From Thermomonas sp. HDW16 (GTDB lineage: Bacteria > Pseudomonadota > Gammaproteobacteria > Xanthomonadales > Xanthomonadaceae), in assembly GCF_011302915.1 (NCBI RefSeq), contig NZ_CP049872.1, forward strand, positions 1,240,001-1,304,000: a DNA stretch of 64,000 bases, in the 5' to 3' direction. The notes beneath the pieces were generated by a model, which saw only the letters and a program-made list of their open reading frames with translations, did not search any database and was not told the origin of the DNA. A program made the translations under genes and the position numbers. Numbering within the stretch: the stretch's first letter is position 1; each line of letters opens with the position of its first letter. Positions 18,985 through 27,746 of this stretch are shown here, piece after piece.

Positions 18985-19599
18985 TCAATTCCCCCGCGGT
19001 GCGTGCTTGCCCAGCCCTTGCAGGTAGGCCACCAGCGCATCCAGTTCGGTCTTGCCTTCGACGGCGGCGGGCGCGCCCGCGATGTCGGCGTCGGTGTAGG
19101 GATCGCCCAGGCGCTTGATCGCGCGCATGTGCGCTTGCACGGTGGCGCCGTCCAGCGTGTTCTTGGCCAGCCACGGGAAGGACGGCATGTTCGATTCCGG
19201 CACCACGTCGCGCGGATTGATCATGTGCACGCGGTGCCAGTCATCCGAGTAGCGGCCGCCGACGCGGGCCAGATCCGGGCCGGTGCGCTTGCTGCCCCAC
19301 TGGAACGGGCGGTCGTAGACCGATTCGCCGGCCAGCGAATAGTGGCCGTAGCGCTCGGTTTCGAAGCGCAGGGTACGCACCATCTGCGAGTGGCAGTTGT
19401 AGCAGCCCTCGCGGATGTAGACGTCGCGTCCGGCCAGCTCCAGCGCCGGATAGGGCTTGACCCCCGGCAGTGGCTTGATCGCCTCGGCCTGGAACATCAG
19501 TGGGACGATCTCGGCCAGGCCGCCGAGGGACACGGCCACAGCCACCAGCACGGCCATCAGGCCGATGTTCTTTTCGAGTTTCTCGTGTGCGATTCCCAT
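18985..19599 (-). CDS. ccoO: cbb3 oxidase monoheme subunit CcoO
   Basis: Membrane-anchored monoheme cytochrome c of the cbb3 oxidase. The 204-residue product has an N-terminal helix ([22 protein letters not shown]), the heme c motif [14 protein letters not shown], and the CcoO signature [16 protein letters not shown] with the later NMPSFPWL carrying the distal methionine. It follows ccoN by nine bases, so the structural subunits are co-transcribed. Confidence 0.96.
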   Translation of the reverse strand: MGIAHEKLEKNIGLMAVLVAVAVSLGGLAEIVPLMFQAEAIKPLPGVKPYPALELAGRDVYIREGCYNCHSQMVRTLRFETERYGHYSLAGESVYDRPFQWGSKRTGPDLARVGGRYSDDWHRVHMINPRDVVPESNMPSFPWLAKNTLDGATVQAHMRAIKRLGDPYTDADIAGAPAAVEGKTELDALVAYLQGLGKHAPRGN

Positions 19600-19608
19600 G
19601 TCTCGTCC

Positions 19609-21048
19609 TCAGGCCTGCGCTTCGGCGGCATCGGGTGCCATGACGGGGTGCTCGGCGACACCGCGTGCCTGTTTCCAGGTGCGCCACATGTTCCAGGCCA
19701 TCAGGCACATGCCGGCCAGGATCAGCAGGCCGCCCATCAAGCGTCCCAGGTAGTACGGATAGGTGGCGACCAGCGATTCGACGAAGCTGTAGGTCAACGT
19801 GCCGTCGGCGTTGGTCGCGCGCCACATCAGGCCCTGGGTGATGCCGGCGATCCACATCGAGACGATGTAGAACACCACGCCGATGGTGTGCATCCAGAAG
19901 TGGGTGTCGATCAGTTTCGTCGAGTACATCGCCGGCAAGCCCAGCAGGCGCGGGTACAGCGAGTACAGCGAGCCGATCGAGATCATCGCCACCCAGCCCA
20001 GGGTGCCGGCGTGCACGTGGCCCACCGTCCAGTCGGTGTAGTGCGACAGCGAGTTGACCGTCTTGATCGACAGCATCGGGCCCTCGAAGGTGGCGATCAT
20101 GTAGAAGCTGATCGCGACGATGAGGAACTTCAGGATCGGGTCGGTGCGCAGCTTGTACCACACGCCGGAGAGCGTGAGGATGCCGTTCATCGCGCCGCCC
20201 CAGCTCGGGGCCAGCAGGATCACCGAGAACACCATGCCCACCGATTGCGCCCAGTCGGGCAGCGCGGTGTAGTGCAGGTGGTGCGGGCCGGCCCACATGT
20301 AGATCGAGATCAGCGCCCAGAAGTGGACGATGGACAGGCGGTAGGAGTAGATCGGGCGCTGCGCCTGCTTGGGTACGAAGTAGTACATCATCGCCAGGTA
20401 GCCGACGGTCAGCAGGAACGCCACGCCGTTGTGGCCGTACCACCATTGCGCCATCGCATCGACCGAGCCGCTGTAGACCGAGTACGACTTCCACAGCCCG
20501 GCCGGCATCACCAGGTTGTTGACGATGTGCAGCAGCGCCACCGCGATCACGTAGGCGCCGTAGAACCAGTTGGCGACGTAGATGTGCTTGACCCGGCGCT
20601 TGACGATGGTGCCGAAGAACAGCCAGCCGTAAGCCACCCAGACGACCGCGATCAGCAGGTCCAGCGGCCATTCGAGTTCCGCGTATTCCTTGCTCTGGGT
20701 GATGCCCAGCGGCAGGGTGATGACTGCGCCCAGCATCGCCGCCTGCCAGCCCCAGAACACGAAGCTGGCGAGCTTGTCGGAGATCAGCCGCACATGGCAG
20801 GTACGTTGCACCACGTACAGCGAGGTGGCGAACAGCACCGAGCCGCCAAACGCAAAGATCATGCCGTTGGTGTGCAGCGGCCGGATCCGGCTGTAGGTCA
20901 GGTACGGGATGTCGAAATTGAGCGCCGGCCAGTAGAGTTGCGCGGCGCAGAGCACGCCGACGGCCATGCCGACGATGCCCCAGAACACGGTCGCAACCGC
21001 GAATTGGTGCACTACTTTGTCGTTATAGGTGCCGGTGATGGCTTGCAT
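19609..21048 (-). CDS. ccoN: cbb3 oxidase catalytic subunit CcoN
   Basis: Catalytic heme-copper subunit of the high-affinity terminal oxidase, a proton-pumping inner-membrane enzyme used at low oxygen. The 479-residue product has about twelve helices, with histidines for heme b, heme b3 and CuB in segments such as [49 protein letters not shown] and [15 protein letters not shown] precedes the ATG. It heads a ten-gene operon whose promoter carries a perfect FNR box and a suitably spaced -10. Confidence 0.97.
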   Translation of the reverse strand: MQAITGTYNDKVVHQFAVATVFWGIVGMAVGVLCAAQLYWPALNFDIPYLTYSRIRPLHTNGMIFAFGGSVLFATSLYVVQRTCHVRLISDKLASFVFWGWQAAMLGAVITLPLGITQSKEYAELEWPLDLLIAVVWVAYGWLFFGTIVKRRVKHIYVANWFYGAYVIAVALLHIVNNLVMPAGLWKSYSVYSGSVDAMAQWWYGHNGVAFLLTVGYLAMMYYFVPKQAQRPIYSYRLSIVHFWALISIYMWAGPHHLHYTALPDWAQSVGMVFSVILLAPSWGGAMNGILTLSGVWYKLRTDPILKFLIVAISFYMIATFEGPMLSIKTVNSLSHYTDWTVGHVHAGTLGWVAMISIGSLYSLYPRLLGLPAMYSTKLIDTHFWMHTIGVVFYIVSMWIAGITQGLMWRATNADGTLTYSFVESLVATYPYYLGRLMGGLLILAGMCLMAWNMWRTWKQARGVAEHPVMAPDAAEAQA

Positions 21049-21072
21049 ACGGGTCTCCGGAGGTTCCTGAAT

Positions 21073-21113
21073 ATGCTACCGGCTGCGGCATGAGGCCGCT
21101 TGATCTAGATCAA
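21073..21113 (-). promoter_or_regulatory. FNR-dependent promoter of ccoN (perfect FNR box)
   Basis: TTGATctagATCAA (21100-21113) is a perfect FNR palindrome. On the minus strand TAGCAT (21073-21078) lies where a -10 should be if the box is centred at -41.5, with the start near 21065 and a short leader holding GGAG before ccoN. The box is also about 68 bases upstream of the predicted fnr start, so autoregulation is possible. Confidence 0.85.
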
Positions 21114-21161
21114 ACCGATGTCGCGAGCGTCGTGGTTGCGGTATCTGCCGTGCGTATCGTC

Positions 21162-21167
21162 GATAAT
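21162..21167 (+). promoter_or_regulatory. -10 element of fnr, leaderless architecture
   Basis: GATAAT ends seven bases before the fnr ATG (21175), with no Shine-Dalgarno sequence between. The transcript probably begins at the start codon. Confidence 0.45.
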
Positions 21168-21174
21168 CGACGGC

Positions 21175-21957
21175 ATGGCCGCCGAACCCTGCGCAGCGAT
21201 CCCCCTGGACCTGGCCCGGCTGCGCCGCAGCTGCGCCGAATGCTCGTTGCACAGCCTGTGCCTGCCGGCGGGTGTCGATGGCATTGACCTTGGTCGGTTG
21301 GAGGCCGTGGTGCAGCGGCGCAAACCCCTGCGGCCCGGTGAATCGTTGTTCCGCTTGGGCGATCCGTTGGGGTCGGTCTACGTCGTCAACGAGGGTGCGT
21401 TCAAGACCATCGGCAACAACGAAGCCGGCGAGGAACACGTGCTGGGCTTCCACCTGCCGGGCGAACTGTTCGGGCTGGACGCAATCGGCAGCGGCCGCCA
21501 TCGCTGCGCGGCGGTTGCGCTGACAGAGGCCCGCGTCTGCGAATTGCCCTTCGGCAGTTTGGCGATGGTGGCCAGCGAATTGCCCAGCCTGCAGCAGCAG
21601 TTGCTGCGGGTGATGGGGCAGAGCGCGGATCGCGACCACGATCATGTCGATGTGCTGTCCCGCCGCCAGGCCAGCGAGCGCATCGCCCTGTTCCTGCACA
21701 GCCTGGGCGAGCGTTACCGGCGGATCGGGCGTCCTGCCGATGCCTTCCAGTTGCCGATGAGCCGCCACGAGATCGCCCTCTACCTGGGATTGGCGCTGGA
21801 GACGGTGAGCCGCAGCTTCAGCCGTCTGCACGAGGATGGCGTGATCGATGTGCGGGGCCGCCAGATACGGGTGCTGGATACGAAACGGTTGCACGCAGCG
21901 GCCAGTGGTTGCGAGGCCGACAATGCGCGCGAGGCCATGCGCCGTTCGCGCGCCTGA
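21175..21957 (+). CDS. fnr: Oxygen-sensing transcriptional regulator FNR/ANR
   Basis: A 260-residue Crp/FNR regulator with the full [4Fe-4S] cysteine set, Cys20, Cys23, Cys29 and Cys111, nearly the spacing of E. coli Fnr. The C-terminal helix-turn-helix has SRHEIALYLGLALETVSRSFSRL with the Glu-x2-Ser-Arg residues that read TTGAT half sites. It diverges from ccoN around a shared perfect FNR box and is the likely master regulator of the boxes listed here. ATG 21175 is chosen because it places the first cysteine at the usual position. Confidence 0.95.
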   Translation: MAAEPCAAIPLDLARLRRSCAECSLHSLCLPAGVDGIDLGRLEAVVQRRKPLRPGESLFRLGDPLGSVYVVNEGAFKTIGNNEAGEEHVLGFHLPGELFGLDAIGSGRHRCAAVALTEARVCELPFGSLAMVASELPSLQQQLLRVMGQSADRDHDHVDVLSRRQASERIALFLHSLGERYRRIGRPADAFQLPMSRHEIALYLGLALETVSRSFSRLHEDGVIDVRGRQIRVLDTKRLHAAASGCEADNAREAMRRSRA

Positions 21958-21966
21958 CCCCGGCGG

Positions 21967-22554
21967 CTATTCCACTGCCGTCGCACGCCTGACGGTGGCA
22001 ACGAATTCCGGATCGGGCTGGGTGCCCATCTTCTCGCTGCGCGCAAGTACCCGGCCATCCGCGTCCAGCAGGATCATCGCGCTGCTGTGGTTGAACTCGC
22101 CATCGGCCAGCGCGCGGTAGCGCACGCCGAGCACGCCGGCGATGTCGCGCACGTCGTCCTTGCGTGGGGCCAACAGGCTCCAGTGCCGGGTATCGAGTTT
22201 GCGCTTGTCGACCACGGCCCGCAGCGCCTTCGGCGTATCGCGTGCGGGATCCATGCTGACCAGGGTGATGCCGAGGCGGTTGCGTTCGGCTGGGGTGAGC
22301 TGGTGTTCGACCGCCTTGCCGCTGTCCACGATCAATGGGCAGATGTATTGGCAGGAGGTATAGAACATCGCCACCAGTCGTGGCTTGCCGCGTAGTGCGC
22401 GCCACGCTTGCGAACGGCCATCCTGGTCGACCAGCTGCGCCTGCAATTGGTAGACCGAATCGGTGGGCAGTGGCGTGTCGCGCGCAGCGGCCGGAATCGT
22501 GCTCGATAGCAGTGCCGTCAGCAGAACCGTCTTCATCACCAGCGTTGTCTTCAT
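21967..22554 (-). CDS. SCO1/SenC-family copper chaperone
   Basis: A 195-residue exported thioredoxin-fold protein (signal peptide about residues 1-24) with the SCO copper site: YTSCQYICP (CxxxC) and a distal histidine in FNHSSAMILLD. GAGGAG precedes the ATG at 22554, which overlaps the nirV stop. SCO proteins deliver copper to oxidases or copper enzymes in the periplasm; as the last gene after nirK-nirV, loading or redox maintenance of the NirK copper sites is the most likely task, though a role for cbb3 copper is possible. Confidence 0.9.
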   Translation of the reverse strand: MKTTLVMKTVLLTALLSSTIPAAARDTPLPTDSVYQLQAQLVDQDGRSQAWRALRGKPRLVAMFYTSCQYICPLIVDSGKAVEHQLTPAERNRLGITLVSMDPARDTPKALRAVVDKRKLDTRHWSLLAPRKDDVRDIAGVLGVRYRALADGEFNHSSAMILLDADGRVLARSEKMGTQPDPEFVATVRRATAVE

Positions 22555-23330
22555 GGTGCACTCCTCGCGCAACGGAATCCCAGGTTGGGGGTGACATCGG
22601 CGCCTTCCACCGAGGACAGCATCGCCACCCGCATCATCACCGCGTAGTTCTCGCGGTCGTCCATCGACAGTGCGCCTGCACCGCAGAACTTGGCCTTGTC
22701 CGGATCGCCCTGTGTGCGGTTGTCGCTTTCCATCAACAGGGACGAGGCGTCCTCGGTCCATTCCCATACCAGTCCGTGCAAGTCCTGCACGCCGTACGCA
22801 TTCGGGGCCTGCAGGCCTGCCCGCGGCAATGCCGCATTGGACGGACGCGCATACCAGCCCAGGATGCGTTCCCGCCAGGCAGGATCCTTGCGTGCGTCGC
22901 GCCGTGTTTCATCGGCGGCGGCGGCGTACTCCCATTCGTTCCAGGTGGGCAGGCGCGCACCCAGCGATTCGCAATACGCACTGGCGGCGAACCAGCTGAC
23001 CTGCACCACCGGCCGGTCGGGTAATGCGCTCGCGCCGAGCTGGGTGACGCTTGCCCAGTGCGAGAGATAGCGCTTTTCCGCGAATACCGCGGGGACTCGA
23101 TCGCGGCGCCATTGCGGGTGGGTGTTCACGAAGTCCAGGAAGTCGGCATTGGTCACCGGCTTGCGCATCAGTGCGAACGGGGCGATGCGGACGCCGGACT
23201 TCGCATCCTCATAGCGCAGTACCGATTTGAACGTGCCGCCCGGCAAGCCGGCGTAACGCCCCACCACTGCACCGGCCGCAAGGCCGGTGAGTGGCAGGAC
23301 GATGGCGAGCAGGGCGGCGAGGCGACGCAT
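22551..23330 (-). CDS. nirV: NirV-like formylglycine-generating-enzyme family protein
   Basis: A 259-residue exported protein (signal peptide MRRLAALLAIVLPLTGLAAGA) with an FGE-sulfatase domain: PVTNADFLDFV, RPVVQVSWFAASAYCESLGARLPTWNEWEYAA, DLHGLVWEWTEDA and NLGFRCAR. Such proteins, called NirV, regularly accompany nirK; their role in nitrite reductase maturation is not proven. The paired Cys of true formylglycine-generating enzymes is not evident. The ATG one base after the nirK stop is used; an upstream in-frame start overlapping nirK is possible. Confidence 0.88.
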   Translation of the reverse strand: MRRLAALLAIVLPLTGLAAGAVVGRYAGLPGGTFKSVLRYEDAKSGVRIAPFALMRKPVTNADFLDFVNTHPQWRRDRVPAVFAEKRYLSHWASVTQLGASALPDRPVVQVSWFAASAYCESLGARLPTWNEWEYAAAADETRRDARKDPAWRERILGWYARPSNAALPRAGLQAPNAYGVQDLHGLVWEWTEDASSLLMESDNRTQGDPDKAKFCGAGALSMDDRENYAVMMRVAMLSSVEGADVTPNLGFRCARSAP

Positions 23331-23331
23331 C

Positions 23332-24852
23332 TCAATGCCCGTCGGAGGCATTGCCGGGCTTGGCGGCGCGTGCGGCGGCGGCGTCAGCCTTGCTTACCTG
23401 GCCTCCGGGGTTGCCCCAGCTGTTGAGCACGTAGGTGCCGATGTTGGCCACTTCGTCGTCGGTCAGCTGGCTCATCGGCGGCATGTTGGAGTTGTAGTCC
23501 TTGCCGTTGACCTTCACCGGGCCGACCAGACCATGCAGGATGATTTCCGGCACGCGCTTCGGATTGGCCTTGATGTAGTCGGAACCCGCCAGCGGTGGGA
23601 ACACGCCCTCCATGCCCTTGCCGTCCGGCTGGTGGCAGGTCGAGCAGGTGCCGGCGAACAACACCTTGCCGGCGGCGATCTGTTCTTCCTTGGTCAGGTT
23701 GCCGGTCTTGGCCGATGCCGCAGCCGCGGCGATCGGGGCGCGGCTGGTGCCGGCGGCCTGGTCGCCTAGGTACACCGCATCGACTTCCTTGCCCGAATAG
23801 ATCGCCTTGTCCTCGGGGCCGTCGGCCTTGAGGATCGCCAGTGCGCCCTTGTTGAAGGCGCGGAAGATGCTGTGGTCGACCAGCACGTAGCTGCCCGGGA
23901 CTTCCATGTGGAATTCCATCATTGCCGCGCCGCCGGCCGGGATCAGCGTGGTCTGTACGTTCTCCTGGAACTTGGTGCCGCCTTCGTACCAGACCTTGTC
24001 GAAGATCTCGCCGATCACGTGGAAGCTGGAGATCAGGTTGGGGCCGCCATTGCCGACGTACAGGCGTACCTTCTCGCCGGTTTTCGCGGTCAGCGCCTTG
24101 TCACCGGTCATCGAGCCTTCCATGCCGTTGAACAGCACGTAGGTCGGGTGCTCGTCGATCGCCTTCTCCATGGCGAAGCCCTGGTGACCTTTCTCGCGAT
24201 ACTTGCCGGTGGTGTAGAAGTCGCCCTGCATCACGTAGTACTCGCGGTCGACCTTCGGCAAACCCTCCGGCGGCTCGACCAGGATCAGCCCGTACATCCC
24301 GTTGGCGATATGCATGCCCACCGGCGCAGTCGCGCAGTGATAGACGTACAGGCCGGCGTTGAGCGCCTTGAAGCTGAAACGGCTGACGTGGCCGGGCGCG
24401 GTGAAACTGGACGCCGCGCCGCCGCCCGGGCCGGTCACGCCGTGCAGGTCGATGTTGTGCGGCATCTTGCTCTCGGGCATGTTGCGCAGGTGGAACTCCA
24501 CCGTGTCACCCTGGCGCACGCGGATGAAGCTGCCGGGCACGGTGCCGCCGAACGTCCAGAAGGTGTAGCTCACGCCTTCGGAAATCTCCATGTCCTTTTC
24601 GATCACGTCCAGCGACACGATCACCTTGGCCGGTGCGGTGCGCCCGGTGGCCGGTGGCACATGCGGCGGTGAGGTCAGTACGGCTTCGATCGGAGCGCCC
24701 TGCGGCGGGCCGAAATCGCCTTTGGCAGAGCCGCCGGTGTCAGCTTCGGTCGTGGTGGCCGGTTTGGCATCGCCGGTGGCTTCCTGCTTGCACGCGGGAA
24801 GCGCCATGGCGATGGCGAGGCTGAGTGCGAGAAGCGGGAGTGCGCGTTTCAT
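23332..24852 (-). CDS. nirK: Copper nitrite reductase with C-terminal cytochrome c domain, lipoprotein
   Basis: Reduces nitrite to NO in the periplasm. The 506-residue product has a lipobox LPAC (Cys21), then two cupredoxin domains. Type 1 copper ligands are His132, Cys173, His181 and Met186; type 2 ligands are His137, His172 and His327, with catalytic Asp135 and His278. A linker of about 35 Ala-rich residues leads to a cytochrome c domain with CSTCH (404-408) and the distal methionine probably in SNMPPMSQL. The three-domain form lets heme c feed electrons directly. AAGGGG precedes the ATG; a perfect FNR box lies upstream. Confidence 0.97.
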   Translation of the reverse strand: MKRALPLLALSLAIAMALPACKQEATGDAKPATTTEADTGGSAKGDFGPPQGAPIEAVLTSPPHVPPATGRTAPAKVIVSLDVIEKDMEISEGVSYTFWTFGGTVPGSFIRVRQGDTVEFHLRNMPESKMPHNIDLHGVTGPGGGAASSFTAPGHVSRFSFKALNAGLYVYHCATAPVGMHIANGMYGLILVEPPEGLPKVDREYYVMQGDFYTTGKYREKGHQGFAMEKAIDEHPTYVLFNGMEGSMTGDKALTAKTGEKVRLYVGNGGPNLISSFHVIGEIFDKVWYEGGTKFQENVQTTLIPAGGAAMMEFHMEVPGSYVLVDHSIFRAFNKGALAILKADGPEDKAIYSGKEVDAVYLGDQAAGTSRAPIAAAAASAKTGNLTKEEQIAAGKVLFAGTCSTCHQPDGKGMEGVFPPLAGSDYIKANPKRVPEIILHGLVGPVKVNGKDYNSNMPPMSQLTDDEVANIGTYVLNSWGNPGGQVSKADAAAARAAKPGNASDGH

Positions 24853-24936
24853 CGAGATTCCCCTTGCAGCAATGGATGCGCCATCGGCGCGTTTGAAGGC
24901 TCGATGCCAGCTTGAATTCGCCACCTCCTGCGCGCG

Positions 24937-24950
24937 TTGATTTAAATCAA
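24937..24950 (-). promoter_or_regulatory. FNR box of nirK
   Basis: TTGATttaaATCAA, a perfect palindrome centred 91 bases before the nirK ATG. A -41.5 placement would start transcription near 24902, but no good -10 is visible there, so the exact geometry is open. It shares the 200-base divergent region with the porin gene. Confidence 0.85.
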
Positions 24951-24985
24951 CCGTACGCAGGTTGGTGCATGGATGGCGGTGGCGA

Positions 24986-24999
24986 TTGACTTGGATCAA
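24986..24999 (+). promoter_or_regulatory. FNR-type box of the porin gene
   Basis: TTGACttggATCAA, one mismatch from the FNR palindrome, centred about 60 bases before the porin ATG and 49 bases from the nirK box. It probably serves the plus-strand gene. The -10 is not clear. Confidence 0.65.
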
Positions 25000-25052
25000 C
25001 GCGCAGCAGCCGGATGCTGCGGAGGCTGTGCGCATCGCCCCCGGAGCCGCTC

Positions 25053-26267
25053 ATGTCCAAGCCATTCGATACCCGAATTCCGCTGTTGCTGCTGTGCGTG
25101 GCCGCGCTGCCGGCGCAGGCCCAGGCGCCCTCCGGGCTTTCACTGGAATGGGATCTGCGCGCCCGCCACGAGCAGGTCGATGACGATGCATTCGCCAACG
25201 CCGCGCGTGCGGACACGCTGCGCCTGCGCGCGGGCCTGCGCTTCGCGTTCGACAACGGCTGGAACGGCCTGCTGGAAGGCGAGGGCGTGGCCGGCAACAA
25301 CCACTACAACAGCGGCGCCAATGGCCGCACCGACCTGCCGGCAGTGATCGATCCGCGCGGTGCCGAGCTCAACCAGGCCTGGCTGGGCTGGAAGGGCGCG
25401 CGCGGCAACGGCAGCCTTGGTCGGCAGCGGCTCTTGTTCGACAACCAGCGCTGGATCGGCAACGTGGGTTGGCGGCAGAACGAGCAGACCTTCGATGCAT
25501 TGGCGCTGGAATTCGCTCCGGGCAAGGACATCGTGTTGCGCTATGCGTTCCTGGATCGGGTGCATCGGGTCAATGGCGACGATGCGATCGATCCGCTGGC
25601 GCGCGAACGCAAGCTGTCCACCCACCTGCTGCACGGCGCGTACAAACGCGGTGCGCAGCAGTGGAGCGGTTATGCCTGGCTGCACAAGGATCGCGATGCC
25701 GCCACGGCATCGGCTTCGACCTATGGCCTGCGCTGGACGGGCAGCATGCCGATGGCGAAGACAAAATTCGGCTGGACGCTGGAAGCCGCCCAGCAGCGTG
25801 ACCATGCCAACAACCCGCTGCATTTCTCGCACACGTACTGGTTGCTGGAACCGGCGCTGACCGTGCGCGACATCACCGCGCGCGCCGGTTGGGAACACCT
25901 GGGCGGCAACGGCCGACATGCGCTGCAGACGCCGCTGGCCACTTTGCATGCGTTCAACGGCTGGGCCGACAAGTTCCTGGTCACCCCGGTCAACGGCTTG
26001 GAGGATCGCTATCTGGGCGTCGGCGGCGCGTTTGGCCGCGAACGCGCCGGTAGCCGGCAGGCCTGGCAACTCACCTGGCACGACTACCGCGCCGATCATG
26101 GCAGCAGCCGCTATGGCCGCGAATGGGATGCCTCGTGGAGCGTGCCGCTGGCCAAGGGGCTGAGCGGCATGCTGAAGTACGCCGACTACCGCGCCGATCG
26201 CTACGCGCGCGACACCCGCAAGTTGTGGCTGCAGATCGAATACAAGGGCAGCCATCGCATCGAGTGA
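25053..26267 (+). CDS. Outer-membrane porin, alginate-export family
   Basis: A 404-residue beta-barrel protein with a signal peptide (cleavage after AQAQA near residue 23) and repeated amphipathic strands (LEWDLRARHEQVDDDAF, RLRAGLRFAFDNGWNGLLEGEG, QRLLFDNQRWIGNVGWRQNEQTFD). It resembles the alginate_export porins that occur in denitrification clusters and are thought to pass nitrate or nitrite, not alginate. GGAG precedes the ATG at 25053. It diverges from nirK over a region with two FNR boxes, supporting a role in anaerobic respiration. Confidence 0.85.
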   Translation: MSKPFDTRIPLLLLCVAALPAQAQAPSGLSLEWDLRARHEQVDDDAFANAARADTLRLRAGLRFAFDNGWNGLLEGEGVAGNNHYNSGANGRTDLPAVIDPRGAELNQAWLGWKGARGNGSLGRQRLLFDNQRWIGNVGWRQNEQTFDALALEFAPGKDIVLRYAFLDRVHRVNGDDAIDPLARERKLSTHLLHGAYKRGAQQWSGYAWLHKDRDAATASASTYGLRWTGSMPMAKTKFGWTLEAAQQRDHANNPLHFSHTYWLLEPALTVRDITARAGWEHLGGNGRHALQTPLATLHAFNGWADKFLVTPVNGLEDRYLGVGGAFGRERAGSRQAWQLTWHDYRADHGSSRYGREWDASWSVPLAKGLSGMLKYADYRADRYARDTRKLWLQIEYKGSHRIE

Positions 26268-26277
26268 TCTACGTCAA
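26264..26277 (+). promoter_or_regulatory. Weak FNR-type box before the DUF2249 gene
   Basis: GTGATctacGTCAA matches eight of ten positions of the FNR palindrome, overlaps the end of the porin gene, and lies about 63 bases before the DUF2249 start. A -41.5 placement would start the transcript near 26312. Confidence 0.45.
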
Positions 26278-26332
26278 GGCGCCGCCACGGTGCCAACGCC
26301 ATCCTGTGGATCACTCTTATGGATCACACCAC

Positions 26333-26623
26333 ATGACCACCACTTTGCAAGTTCATCCGTTCGATGCGCGCGGTATTTCCCGCCGTTTTCGTCACGCCGC
26401 GATTTTCGGTGCGCTGGACGCGCTGGAACCGGGCGAGGCGATGCGCTTCATCAACGACCATGATCCGGTGCCGCTGCTTGGACAACTCCAGCAGCGCTAT
26501 GGCGAAGGTCTCGAAATCGCTTACCGTGCGCGCGAAACGGGCAATGTTGTCATCGATTTCGTGCGGATGGATGCACAGGCGGCCGAGAAGCAGGGCAGCG
26601 ATTGCTGCGGCGGTTGCAGCTGA
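26333..26623 (+). CDS. DUF2249-type small protein with Cys-rich tail
   Basis: A 96-residue protein beginning MTTTLQVHPFDARGISRRFRHAAIFGALDAL with the DUF2249 core (GEAMRFINDHDPVPLLGQL, RETGNVVIDFVRM). It ends DCCGGCS. DUF2249 proteins are common in denitrification regions and may bind a metal or redox cofactor; function is unknown. The Cys tail resembles that of the 73-residue protein at 36065-36286. It follows the porin by about 65 bases with a weak FNR-type box between, and converges on the cysteine-synthase-like gene. Confidence 0.8.
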   Translation: MTTTLQVHPFDARGISRRFRHAAIFGALDALEPGEAMRFINDHDPVPLLGQLQQRYGEGLEIAYRARETGNVVIDFVRMDAQAAEKQGSDCCGGCS

Positions 26624-26654
26624 CACGCTTGATGCGTCGCCTTTGCGAGGAGGT

Positions 26655-27746
26655 CTAGTTCGCCGCGTCGGGCACGACCAGCGTGCCAGCGGCCAGGGCA
26701 TCGGTGAGCGCCTGTTGCCACGGCGCCACGTCCAGCCCGCGCGCCGCGCGCCAGTCCGCGTCGTACAGCGTGCCGGCATAGCGTTCGCCGCGGTCGCACA
26801 GCAGGGTGACGATGCTGCCTTCGGTGCCGGCTTCGCGCATCCGCGTTGCCAGTTCCAGGCAGGCGACCAGATTGGTGCCGGAGGAACCGCCGTGGCGCAC
26901 GCCCAGCCGCTGTTCCAGCAGCAGCATGGCGGCGATGGACGCGGCATCGTCGACTTCGATCACCTCATCGACCACGTCGAACTGGAAACTGGGTTCCACG
27001 CAGCGACGGCCAATGCCTTCGATCACGCTGTCGGCGCGGCTGCAGGCATCGCGGTCGCGCCGTCGCCAGGCATCGGCGAACACCATGTCTGCCGGCTCCG
27101 CCACGCATAGCTGGGTCTGCAGGCCGCGATAGCGCAGGTAACGGCCCAGCGTGGCCGAAGTGCCGCCGGTACCCGCGCCGCACACGATCCACGCCGGCTG
27201 CGGATGCGCTTCGCTCTCGAGTTGGCCGAGGATCGATTCGGCGATGTTGTTGTTGCCGCGCCAGTCGGTGGCGCGTTCGGCCAGGCCGAACTGATCGAGG
27301 AAACACGCGCCGTCTGCGGCGATGCTGCGCGCGCGCGCCTGTGTGCATTCGCCGGGCGGCGTGAGCACACAGTGTGCGCCGAGCGCGCGCAACGCCTCGA
27401 TCTTGCCGGGCGAAGTGCCTTCCGGCATCACCGCAGTGAACGGCAGGCCGAGCAGGCGCGCGAACCAGGCTTCGGAGATCGCGGTGCTGCCGGACGACGC
27501 ATCGACCACTGCCTGTCCTTCGCGCAGCCGTCCGTTGCACAGCGCATACAGGAACAGCGAGCGCGCCAGCCGGTGCTTGAGGCTGCCGGACGGATGCGCG
27601 GCCTCGTCCTTGAAATAGAAATCGATGCCGGGAAATCCGGCGAAGCGCATGTGCAGCAGGTGGGTGTCGGCGGAGCGTGCGGCTTCTCGGTGCAGCGTGG
27701 CCACTGCATCGCCCACCCAGCGACGGTCGTCGGCGTGCGCGCTCAT
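26655..27746 (-). CDS. PLP-dependent cysteine-synthase-like protein
   Basis: A 363-residue fold-type II PLP enzyme of the cysteine synthase/cystathionine beta-synthase group. The internal-aldimine lysine is in HPSGSLKHRLA, the substrate loop is SSGSTAISEAWFARLLGLP, and the phosphate-binding glycine loop is CGAGTGGTSATLGRYL. A C-terminal HGGSSGTN segment completes the site. It is longer than CysK and belongs to the group that includes Cds1-type cysteine desulfhydrases; the reaction cannot be assigned. The start overlaps the stop of the decarboxylase gene (ATGA), so the two PLP enzymes are coupled. Confidence 0.8.
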   Translation of the reverse strand: MSAHADDRRWVGDAVATLHREAARSADTHLLHMRFAGFPGIDFYFKDEAAHPSGSLKHRLARSLFLYALCNGRLREGQAVVDASSGSTAISEAWFARLLGLPFTAVMPEGTSPGKIEALRALGAHCVLTPPGECTQARARSIAADGACFLDQFGLAERATDWRGNNNIAESILGQLESEAHPQPAWIVCGAGTGGTSATLGRYLRYRGLQTQLCVAEPADMVFADAWRRRDRDACSRADSVIEGIGRRCVEPSFQFDVVDEVIEVDDAASIAAMLLLEQRLGVRHGGSSGTNLVACLELATRMREAGTEGSIVTLLCDRGERYAGTLYDADWRAARGLDVAPWQQALTDALAAGTLVVPDAAN

